Source: Terrimesophilobacter sp044464485
GTDB lineage: Bacteria; Actinomycetota; Actinomycetes; Actinomycetales; Microbacteriaceae
NCBI GenBank assembly: GCA_044464485.1
Contig: JBIQLG010000001.1
Span: 299,100-363,099, forward strand
Direction of reading: 5' to 3'
DNA: 64,000 nucleotides
The notes beneath the pieces are model-generated. The model saw nothing but the letters and a program-made list of their open reading frames with translations, was not told where the DNA came from and searched no databases. Below are positions 52,013 through 59,359 of this stretch, one piece after another (positions within the stretch are counted from its first letter, which is position 1; each line of letters starts with the position of its first letter). The position numbers and the translations under genes are program-made.

Positions 52013-53125
52013 TTACATCGCGTAACGCAGAGTCGCCGCGACCGGAGAATCGTCGGGCAAGTCTTCGGAGCGTACGGCCTTCACGATTCCACCCGATCGC
52101 AGTACTCTGGCCGCGATTTCATCGACAATGCCGTAGTTTTCTGCATTCGGTTCGACGACCTCATGCACTACACCGACGTCGTCGATGGTTCCTTCGATCG
52201 CTGAATCCATGTCGAACAGCAACTCGGCAACTCCGGATGCGGTTGCCGCGCGGGCGACCTCGCTGAGCTGACTCGTGGCGAGTCCGTTGCTGCGCAGGGT
52301 TCCGAACCGTTCGCGCCAATCCGCCAGCTTTGATGCGTAGTGGGCGTCGAGGATTGCGCGGGCGCGCGTGTTCAGCTCGTCGGTGCTGAAGGCTTCCGGA
52401 TTGGCGTTGACACCCTGATCGAGAAGGTTTCGATAGGTGTTGATCGCGCGATACGCCGGTTCAAGGTCCGCGCTTGCGGCGAGAATCAAGGGCATCGTCG
52501 AATCGGCAATATGGGGGAGCGCAACGTCCTGAACGATGCGGCAGAAACGCTCCCTTTCGATCCGGTCTCCCGTCGAACCGTCGGCGCGGTGGCGGTCGAA
52601 CCGTCCCTGATACTTCGGGTCGTCGAGTACTCCCTCGGCTTCGTCGGGCATGTCGAGTTCGAGTTCGATCGGACGCGCGTCGGCAGACAGTTCAAGAAGG
52701 CGGGTGCGCCCTTCCGCGACCGAAAGCACGTATCCGCTGTTGGAGAACGTCACGGAGCGCAACAGTGGTCCGACATCGAACCGGTCGCCCACGGCAACGA
52801 GCGGTTGCAGAGAGTTTGCCAGGCGGAATGCGCGCACAACGTCGGGCGCGACGAATATTGCGAGCGAATGCCCCTGGAATCCCCAGAATTCCCGGTCGGA
52901 TTGAAGATCCTCGATCGACTTGGCGACGTCATCCACCTGCTTCTTGTGGATGCCGAGTCCTCGCAGTTGGTTCTCGACCTCCGATGCCGCGTTTTTCAAC
53001 TCGATGTGAACGGCGTCCACATCGCGCGTGATCGGTGTTGACGGCAGGTAAATGCTCGCACTGGCCGCGTTGCGGTGCTGGGTGAGTTCGGTCAGATCAT
53101 GATCGGTGGGAAGTGTGAGGCGCAT
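52013..53125 (-). CDS. baeRF-like protein (bacterial relative of archaeo-eukaryotic release factor 1)
   Basis: 370 residues. The order N-terminal alpha/beta domain (ASIYLPSTP), middle region (LAIFVAPDVVRAFRLANSL) and C-terminal part with LPLILAASADLEPAYRAINTY-like sequence and VGVVHEVVEP matches the baeRF families thought to act in ribosome-hibernation or stress-related peptide release. No GGQ motif is visible. The specific role is unknown. TATGGT six bases before the ATG suggests a leaderless mRNA. Confidence 0.7.
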   Translation of the reverse strand: MRLTLPTDHDLTELTQHRNAASASIYLPSTPITRDVDAVHIELKNAASEVENQLRGLGIHKKQVDDVAKSIEDLQSDREFWGFQGHSLAIFVAPDVVRAFRLANSLQPLVAVGDRFDVGPLLRSVTFSNSGYVLSVAEGRTRLLELSADARPIELELDMPDEAEGVLDDPKYQGRFDRHRADGSTGDRIERERFCRIVQDVALPHIADSTMPLILAASADLEPAYRAINTYRNLLDQGVNANPEAFSTDELNTRARAILDAHYASKLADWRERFGTLRSNGLATSQLSEVARAATASGVAELLFDMDSAIEGTIDDVGVVHEVVEPNAENYGIVDEIAARVLRSGGIVKAVRSEDLPDDSPVAATLRYAM

Positions 53126-53137
53126 GGTCCGACCATA
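53126..53137 (-). promoter_or_regulatory. Probable -10 box of leaderless baeRF gene
   Basis: On the minus strand TATGGT (53137-53132), spacer CGGACC, then ATG at 53125. Confidence 0.45.
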
Positions 53138-53247
53138 TCGGTGCGTGCGGTGAAACCACTGGGTATCACCGGTTGCGGGAATACTTTCGGTGACGCATCC
53201 GTTGCCAGTATCGACCGGGTTCGCACGACGAAAGGCAACGCCACCCC

Positions 53248-54387
53248 ATGACCGTCCAATTCGGCATATTCACCATCGGTGACGTCACGACGGATCCCAC
53301 CACCGGCAGGGCGCCGAGCGAGCACGAGCGCATCAAGTCGATGGTCACGATCGCCCTCAAGGCCGAAGAGGTCGGGCTCGACGTGTTCGCCACGGGGGAG
53401 CACCACAACCCGCCTTTCGTGCCGAGCTCGCCGACGACCATGCTCGGCTACATCGCCGCGAAGACCACGAACCTTCTCCTGTCCACATCGACGACGCTCA
53501 TCACCACGAACGACCCGGTGAAGATTTCCGAAGACTTCGCCATGCTTCAGCACCTCGCCGACGGCCGCGTCGACATCATGCTCGGGCGCGGCAACACCGG
53601 CCCCGTGTACCCGTGGTTCGGGCAGGACATCCGCCAGGGGATCCCGCTCGCCGTGGAAAACTACGCGCTGCTTCACAAACTGTGGCACGAAGACGTCGTC
53701 GACTGGAGCGGCCAGTTCCGCACCCCGCTGCAGGGCTTCACGTCCACGCCCAGGCCGCTGGATGGCGTGGCGCCGTTCGTGTGGCACGGCAGCATCCGCT
53801 CGCCCGAGATCGCGGAACAGGCCGCGTTTTACGGCGATGGTTTCTTCGCGAACAACATCTTCTGGCCGAAAGAGCACTACATGCGGCTCATCGGTCTGTA
53901 CCGCCAGCGCTTCGAGCACTACGGCCACGGCAGCGCAGACCAGGCCATCGTCGGCCTCGGCGGCCAGGTGTTCATGCGGCCGAAGTCGCAGGATGCGGTG
54001 GACGAGTTCCGACCGTACTTCGACAACGCACCCGTGTACGGCCACGGCCCCTCCCTGGAGGAGTTCACGGCCCAGACCCCGCTCACGGTCGGCAGCCCGC
54101 AGGAGATCATCGACCGCTACGCGAGCATGCGCGACAGTTTCGGCAACTACCAGCGCCAGTTGTTCCTCATGGACCACGCCGGTCTCCCGCTCAAGGTCGT
54201 ACTGGAGCAGCTCGACATTCTCGGCGGCGAGGTCGTTCCCGCGCTGCGCAAGGAGTTTGCGAGGGATCGTCCTGCGCAGGTTCCCGACGGCCCTACGCAC
54301 GCCGCGCGCGTCGCCGTCCGTGAGGCGGCCGTGGCTGATCCGGACGCGCAGGACGTTGCGGCCACCGCCCACGGGGGTGCCAAGTGA
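53248..54387 (+). CDS. LLM class flavin-dependent oxidoreductase (2), CE1758-like
   Basis: 379-residue FMN/luciferase-like monooxygenase: VQFGIFTIGDVTTDPTTGR, VGLDVFATGEHHNPPF and VDIMLGRGNTGPVYPWFG. It is followed with a 4-nt overlap by an FMN reductase, a pairing known for this subfamily in corynebacteria, where the reductase supplies reduced flavin. The C-terminus is a long Ala-rich tail. Natural substrate unknown. Confidence 0.9.
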   Translation: MTVQFGIFTIGDVTTDPTTGRAPSEHERIKSMVTIALKAEEVGLDVFATGEHHNPPFVPSSPTTMLGYIAAKTTNLLLSTSTTLITTNDPVKISEDFAMLQHLADGRVDIMLGRGNTGPVYPWFGQDIRQGIPLAVENYALLHKLWHEDVVDWSGQFRTPLQGFTSTPRPLDGVAPFVWHGSIRSPEIAEQAAFYGDGFFANNIFWPKEHYMRLIGLYRQRFEHYGHGSADQAIVGLGGQVFMRPKSQDAVDEFRPYFDNAPVYGHGPSLEEFTAQTPLTVGSPQEIIDRYASMRDSFGNYQRQLFLMDHAGLPLKVVLEQLDILGGEVVPALRKEFARDRPAQVPDGPTHAARVAVREAAVADPDAQDVAATAHGGAK

Positions 54388-55094
54388 CGCATGATTCGAC
54401 CACAGGTCCCGCCGCCCACGACAGCGCGGCAGACAACGCAGGGTCGGCGCAGGGGGCAGTTCGCCGCATTGCGGTCGTCACGGCCGGGCTCAGCCAGCCA
54501 TCCTCAAGCCGGATGCTGGCGGACCGGCTCGCCAGTGCCACCGTTCGTCAGCTTGAGGGGCAGCGCTTCCGCGCACACGTCGAAACCATCGAGCTTCGCG
54601 ACCACGCGCGCGACATCACCAACAACATGCTCGCCGGTTTCCCGAGTCCCGCGCTTTCGAAGGTGCTGGAGTCTGTGATCGGCGCCGACGGACTCATCGC
54701 CGTGAGCCCGATCTTCGCCGCGAGCTACAGCGGGCTGTTCAAGTCATTCTTCGACATAGTCGATCCCGAAACGCTCACGGGGATGCCGGTGCTGATCGGC
54801 GCGACCGGAGGCACGCCTCGACACTCCCTCGCGCTCGAGCACGCGCTGCGCCCTCTGTTCGCATACTTGCGGGCCGACGTCATTCCCACGGGGGTGTATG
54901 CGGCTTCTGCCGACTGGGGCAGCGTCGGCGACGTTACTTCCAACAACTCGCTCGCCTCACTTCCGGAACGCATCGAACGCGCGTCGGTGCAGTTTGCCCG
55001 GGCTGTGGCGGCGTCGGATCGGTCCAGCCGAGTGCAGGATCCGTTCGCCCTCGACCCCTCGTTCAGCCCGACCGGTGGCTTCACCGCGAATTGA
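54384..55094 (+). CDS. NAD(P)H-dependent FMN reductase, CE1759-like
   Basis: Flavodoxin-like reductase of 236 residues. After a 25-residue low-complexity start comes RIAVVTAGLSQPSSSRMLAD, the FMN phosphate loop, then AVSPIFAASYSGLFKSFFD and LIGATGGTPRHS. GTG start overlaps the monooxygenase stop (GTGA). It probably supplies FMNH2 to the preceding enzyme. Confidence 0.9.
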   Translation: MTHDSTTGPAAHDSAADNAGSAQGAVRRIAVVTAGLSQPSSSRMLADRLASATVRQLEGQRFRAHVETIELRDHARDITNNMLAGFPSPALSKVLESVIGADGLIAVSPIFAASYSGLFKSFFDIVDPETLTGMPVLIGATGGTPRHSLALEHALRPLFAYLRADVIPTGVYAASADWGSVGDVTSNNSLASLPERIERASVQFARAVAASDRSSRVQDPFALDPSFSPTGGFTAN

Positions 55095-55160
55095 GCGTGG
55101 AAACCTCCCGGCACGGGCGACCTTCGCCGGGCCACGCGGTGTCGATCCGTTCGGGTGTGA

Positions 55161-56534
55161 CTACAGCGCCTTGACTGCCGCGAGCACCGCGCCTAGCGAC
55201 TCTTTCGCATCGCCGAACAGCAATTCCGTCTTGGGGTCGTACAGCAACTCGTTTTCGATGCCCGCAAAACCGGGACGCATCGAGCGCTTCAGGAACACGA
55301 TCTGGTTCGCGTCGCCGACCTCGAGAATGGGCATGCCGTAGATGGGGGATCCCGGGGTCGACTTCGCCGCCGGGTTCACCACGTCGTTCGCGCCGACGAC
55401 CAGCACGACATCCGTGGACTTGAACTCCGAGTTGACCTCGTCGAGTTCCTTGAGCGACTCGTACGGCACGTTCGCCTCCGCGAGCAGCACGTTCATGTGC
55501 CCGGGCATGCGGCCCGCGACGGGGTGGATGCCGAAGACGACATGCACGCCGCGCTCCTCGAGCGTCGTCGCCAGCTCCGCGATCGTGTGCTGACCCTGCG
55601 CTACGGCGAGACCGTAGCCGGGCACGATGACGACGTTCTGCGCGTATCCGAGCTGCACGGCGACATCCTCTGGTGTGCTCGACCGCACCGGGCGATCGCT
55701 CACGGTCGTGGAACCCGCGGTGGACCCGCCCTTGAACGCGCCGAACAGGATGCCGGTGACGCCCCGACCCATCGCCTTGGCCATTGCCATGGTCAGGATG
55801 GTTCCGCTCGCGCCCACGAGCGTGCCGGCCACGAGAAGCAGCACGTTCCCGAGCACGATTCCGCTCGCCGCGACGGCGATTCCGGTGAACGCGTTGAGCA
55901 GCGAGATGACGATTGGGACATCAGCGCCGCCCACCGGCAGCACGAGCAGAACACCGACGATGAGGCCGAGAACGAGAAGGGCTACCGCCCACACCCAGTT
56001 GCCGGACAACACCACGAACACGCCGGAGACAATTGAGGCGAGGACCGCCAGCGACATGATCCAGCGCAGGCCTGGGAACAGCACGGGTCGCGTGGTCATG
56101 AGCTCTTGCAGCTTCAACACGGTGATGGCGGAACCGGAGAACGAGATTGCCCCGATCAGCATCGTGAAGACGACGGCAATGCGGAACCCGATGTCTTCGT
56201 GCTGCCCAAGTTCGAGCACCGCAACGAGTGCTGCCGCACCGCCGCCGACGCCGTTGAAGCCACCGACGAGCTGCGGCATTTGCGTCATTTGCACCTTGCG
56301 CGCGATGGGCACGGCGATTGCCGTTCCCACGGCGATGGCGGCGATGATGAGCAGGAAATTCTCGACATGGATCGACAGGAACACGGTGACGATCGCGATG
56401 AGGGCGCCGGTGGCGCCGATCAGGTTGCCGCGGCGCGCGTGCCTGGGGGAGGACAGCCCCTTGAGCGCGAGGATGAAGCAGACGGCGGCGACCAGGTAGA
56501 GGAGTGCGGTCCACTCGGGGCTGAGGAGTTTCAC
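55161..56534 (-). CDS. pntB: NAD(P) transhydrogenase subunit beta
   Basis: Membrane subunit of the proton-translocating transhydrogenase, 457 residues: about nine membrane helices in the first 260 residues, then the NADP(H)-binding domain III with VVIVPGYGLAVAQGQHTI and KSTDVVLVVGANDVVNPAA. It exchanges hydride between NADH and NADP+ coupled to proton flow. ATGA-type overlap with the upstream small subunit. Confidence 0.96.
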   Translation of the reverse strand: MKLLSPEWTALLYLVAAVCFILALKGLSSPRHARRGNLIGATGALIAIVTVFLSIHVENFLLIIAAIAVGTAIAVPIARKVQMTQMPQLVGGFNGVGGGAAALVAVLELGQHEDIGFRIAVVFTMLIGAISFSGSAITVLKLQELMTTRPVLFPGLRWIMSLAVLASIVSGVFVVLSGNWVWAVALLVLGLIVGVLLVLPVGGADVPIVISLLNAFTGIAVAASGIVLGNVLLLVAGTLVGASGTILTMAMAKAMGRGVTGILFGAFKGGSTAGSTTVSDRPVRSSTPEDVAVQLGYAQNVVIVPGYGLAVAQGQHTIAELATTLEERGVHVVFGIHPVAGRMPGHMNVLLAEANVPYESLKELDEVNSEFKSTDVVLVVGANDVVNPAAKSTPGSPIYGMPILEVGDANQIVFLKRSMRPGFAGIENELLYDPKTELLFGDAKESLGAVLAAVKAL

Positions 56535-56869
56535 TTGGCGACCTCCGTGCTGGCGCTCTCAGCAGGTGCCGACGACTTCGCCGGCTTTTTCGACCGGAAC
56601 ATTTCCAACATCCGGTCGGTGACCACGAATCCGCCGACGACGTTCGCGGTCGCAAGAACCACGGCGATAATCGCGATGGTCAGCAACCACGGGTCGGTGG
56701 TTTCGCTCGCGACGATGATGGCGCCGACGAGGATGATCCCGTGGATCGCATTCGCGCCCGACATGAGCGGGGTGTGCAGCTTGCTGGTGACTTTCGAGAC
56801 GACTTCGAAGCCGACGAAGATCGCGAGCACGGTATAGGTGAGAAGGACGACGGCCTCCATCAGTTCCAT
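56531..56869 (-). CDS. pntAB: NAD(P) transhydrogenase subunit alpha, transmembrane part
   Basis: 112 residues forming the membrane segment separated from PntA in the three-gene form: TVLAIFVGFEVVSKVTSKLHTPLMSGANAIHGIILVGAI, with three or four helices, read in two parts. It ends in a polar tail (SKKPAKSSAPAESA). One-base contact with the upstream gene and 4-nt overlap with pntB. Confidence 0.94.
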   Translation of the reverse strand: MELMEAVVLLTYTVLAIFVGFEVVSKVTSKLHTPLMSGANAIHGIILVGAIIVASETTDPWLLTIAIIAVVLATANVVGGFVVTDRMLEMFRSKKPAKSSAPAESASTEVAK

Positions 56870-58101
56870 CAGTTCGCTCCCTTCCTGGTGGTTGCTGCTT
56901 TCGTGGCGGTTGCGGGTTTCTTTGCCGCGGTCTTCTTGGCGGGCACCTTCTTAGCCGGGTCCTTCCTTTCGGCCAGGGCGTTCGCGGTGGGTTCGTGCAC
57001 GACGGTGCCGTCCCTGGTCAGGCACGCTCCGCTGACGACCTCGTCGGAGTAGTCCGGTGAGACCGTACCGTCCGCCGTCATGAGCGCGAGCAGATTGGCG
57101 ACGTTCTTGGCGTAGAGCCGCGACGCGTCGGAGGGGATCGCGGAGGGGGCATCCTTGAGCCCCACGAGCGTGACGGTTCCGCCGTCCACGGGTACTGGCG
57201 TGTCCTTGCCGGCGACGACGCCCTCGACGTTGCCGCCGGATTCAGCAGCGAGGTCGATGACGACCGAACCGGCGCGCATTCCCTTCACCATGTCCGTTGT
57301 GACGAGGAGCGGCGCGGCGCGGCCGGGAATTGCCGCCGTCGTGATGAGCACGTCCGAGGAGGCGATGTGCGGGGCCAGCAACTCGCGCTGGCGCTTCGCC
57401 CGGTCTTCGGCGAGCTCCTTGGCGTAACCGCCGGTTCCCTCCGCAGCAGCGTCGAGATCGAGGTGAATGAAAGTGCCCCCCATCGAGCGCACTTCGTCGG
57501 CGGATGCGGCGCGGATGTCGTTCGCCGAGACCCGCGCTCCGAGGCGCTTCGCCGTGCCGATCGCCTGCAGTCCGGCCACTCCCGCGCCGAGCACGAGCAC
57601 CTTCGCGGGCGGGATCGTGCCGGCCGCGGTCATGTACAGGGGGAAGAAGCGCGGATATCTGGCGATCGCTTCGATCACTGCGCGGTAGCCGCCGACAAGC
57701 GCCTGCGAACTGAGGGCATCCATGGATTGGGCGCGGGAAATCCGGGGGATGAGTTCGAGGGCGAACGAGGTGACGCCCGCCTTGGCGAGCGCAGAGACCG
57801 TGGGCAACTCAGTTGCGGGTGATGCCATACCGATCGTCACGGCGCCCTTCCTGAGCGCCTTCGCGGTTGCTTCCGACAGCGGACGCACGTGGAGAAGGAC
57901 ATCCAGCCGGCCGAGGGCGAGAGTCGGTGCGATCGTGGCGCCCGCGTCTTTGTATGCCGCATCCGAGATGCCGGACTCGACGCCCGCACCTTTTTCGACG
58001 ACGACCTCGAGGCCTAGTTTGGTCAACTGCTCGACCGTTTCCGGTGTTGCCGCGACCCTCCGTTCTCCTGCACGTTGTTCTCGCGTTACACCAACTCGCA
58101 C
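56869..58101 (-). CDS. pntAA: NAD(P) transhydrogenase subunit alpha, NAD-binding part, with Lys/Ala-rich tail
   Basis: NAD(H)-binding domain I of the transhydrogenase, 410 residues. GTG 58101 with AAGGAG seven bases upstream gives the family start VRVGVTREQRAGERRVAATP. The dinucleotide fold VLVLGAGVAGLQAIGTAKRLG and VLITTAAIPGRAAP are clear. Beyond residue about 383 a Lys/Ala/Pro/Thr tail (DPAKKVPAKKTAAKKPATAT) follows, not part of the standard subunit. Confidence 0.95.
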   Translation of the reverse strand: MRVGVTREQRAGERRVAATPETVEQLTKLGLEVVVEKGAGVESGISDAAYKDAGATIAPTLALGRLDVLLHVRPLSEATAKALRKGAVTIGMASPATELPTVSALAKAGVTSFALELIPRISRAQSMDALSSQALVGGYRAVIEAIARYPRFFPLYMTAAGTIPPAKVLVLGAGVAGLQAIGTAKRLGARVSANDIRAASADEVRSMGGTFIHLDLDAAAEGTGGYAKELAEDRAKRQRELLAPHIASSDVLITTAAIPGRAAPLLVTTDMVKGMRAGSVVIDLAAESGGNVEGVVAGKDTPVPVDGGTVTLVGLKDAPSAIPSDASRLYAKNVANLLALMTADGTVSPDYSDEVVSGACLTRDGTVVHEPTANALAERKDPAKKVPAKKTAAKKPATATKAATTRKGAN

Positions 58102-58195
58102 GGGCGGCTCCTTCCGGGATAGTCCCAGCGTACTCACTGCGCGCAGGTATTCTCGACAACACAAAACCGTTGTCGGCCATGGGAGGCTGGGACTC

Positions 58196-59050
58196 ATGAC
58201 GGATTATGGGCACGACATCCAGTTCGGCACCTTCATTACGCCGAGCGCGGCGAAATTCGATCAGGTGGTCGTGCTGGCTGAGTTGAGCGATGCGCTCGGG
58301 TTCGACCTCGTGACCTTCCAGGATCACCCCTATCAGCCCGCGCTGCTGGATGCGTGGAGCCTGCTCGCGTTTGTCGCCGGCCGCACCCGGCGAGTGCGAC
58401 TCTCTGCGAACGTGGCCAACCTGCCGTTGCGGCTGCCCATCGTCCTCGCACGCGCCTCGACGACGCTGAGCCTGTTGAGCGGCGGCCGGTTCGAGCTCGG
58501 TCTGGGGGCCGGCGGGTTCTGGGATGCGATCGAAGCGGTGGGCGGCCGGCGGCTCACGCCGGGCCAGTCCGTGCAGGCGCTTGAGGAAGCGATTCGCGTC
58601 ATCCGGGCGCTGTGGGCGGTAGACGAACCCGGTGGCGCCCGCGTGGACGGCGAGTTCTATTCCGTTCGCGGCGCGAAACGGGGACCTGCGACGCCTCGCC
58701 CGATCCCTGTCTCGATCGGCGCGTATGGTCCGCGAATGCTCAGGCTGACCGGTAGCGTCGCCGACAGTTGGGTTCCCTCCTTCGGGTACCTGAAGAGCAT
58801 CGATGCGCTCGCCGACATGAACGCGGCAATCGATGAGGGTGCGAGCGAGGCCGGCCGCGCGCCTGAGGACATCCGCCGCATGCTCAACATCGATGCGGAG
58901 AACGCAACTGTGGAGCGTTTGGTCCAACTCGCAACCGAGTATGGGATGGGCACGTTCATTCTTGCCACCGACGAGCCGGCAACCCTCGAGCACTTCGCGA
59001 CCGCGGTCATTCCTGCCGTTCGCGCGGAGGTCGCCAAAGCGCGACGTTAA
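58196..59050 (+). CDS. LLM class flavin-dependent oxidoreductase (3)
   Basis: 284 residues, luciferase-like TIM barrel (FGTFITPSAAKFDQVVVLAE, LGFDLVTFQDHPYQPAL, FELGLGAGGFWDAIEAVGG). The ATG at 58196 is preceded by GGGAGG at nine bases. The upstream longer frame runs antisense to pntAA and is rejected. Likely FMN or F420 dependent; substrate unknown. It diverges from the transhydrogenase operon. Confidence 0.88.
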   Translation: MTDYGHDIQFGTFITPSAAKFDQVVVLAELSDALGFDLVTFQDHPYQPALLDAWSLLAFVAGRTRRVRLSANVANLPLRLPIVLARASTTLSLLSGGRFELGLGAGGFWDAIEAVGGRRLTPGQSVQALEEAIRVIRALWAVDEPGGARVDGEFYSVRGAKRGPATPRPIPVSIGAYGPRMLRLTGSVADSWVPSFGYLKSIDALADMNAAIDEGASEAGRAPEDIRRMLNIDAENATVERLVQLATEYGMGTFILATDEPATLEHFATAVIPAVRAEVAKARR

Positions 59051-59359
59051 CTCGGAGGCCGGTTGCGCACCAGGCGCGAGCGCGAGTCGTCGCTAGGTTG
59101 CCGGGGGCCCGGCTGGTAGACTCTACGAGGTTGTTTCGGTACCGCTCCGTTGGGGTGTGTCCGGGCCAACAACGGAGCAGGCTGGCAAGATGCTGGTCAC
59201 CGGTGGTGGTATCCCGACTCGTACGGTGTATTTCTACTGTTGATCAGAACCGGCGCCCCGGCGCAATCGCTGCGCGCCCCTGACTGCCTTCTCCTGCTCC
59301 GAACGTTCGCGTCGTGCCTCACACGGGGGTGCGACACCAGTAAAGGAGAAAACCCCCAC
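59051..59359 (+). other. pnp leader region
   Basis: The 309-bp gap before pnp holds no convincing gene. It contains TAGACT (59117-59122, possible -10), a 9-bp hairpin at 59144-59178, further self-complementary GGCGC/GCGCC sequence near 59250-59278 and the AAGGAG at 59343. A transcript of about 230 untranslated bases is implied. Confidence 0.6.
59144..59178 (+). promoter_or_regulatory. pnp leader hairpin
   Basis: GCTCCGTTG (59144-59152) and CAACGGAGC (59170-59178) form a perfect 9-bp stem around a 17-base loop. In other bacteria pnp leader stems are cut by RNase III and mediate PNPase autoregulation; that role is inferred here. Confidence 0.6.

Noticed and set aside
57722..58195. Long extension of the third LLM protein
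   Set aside because: Antisense to pntAA; GGGAGG precedes ATG 58196.
59150..59359. 70-codon extension of PNPase
   Set aside because: Not family-like and occupies the structured leader; AAGGAG sits before ATG 59360.
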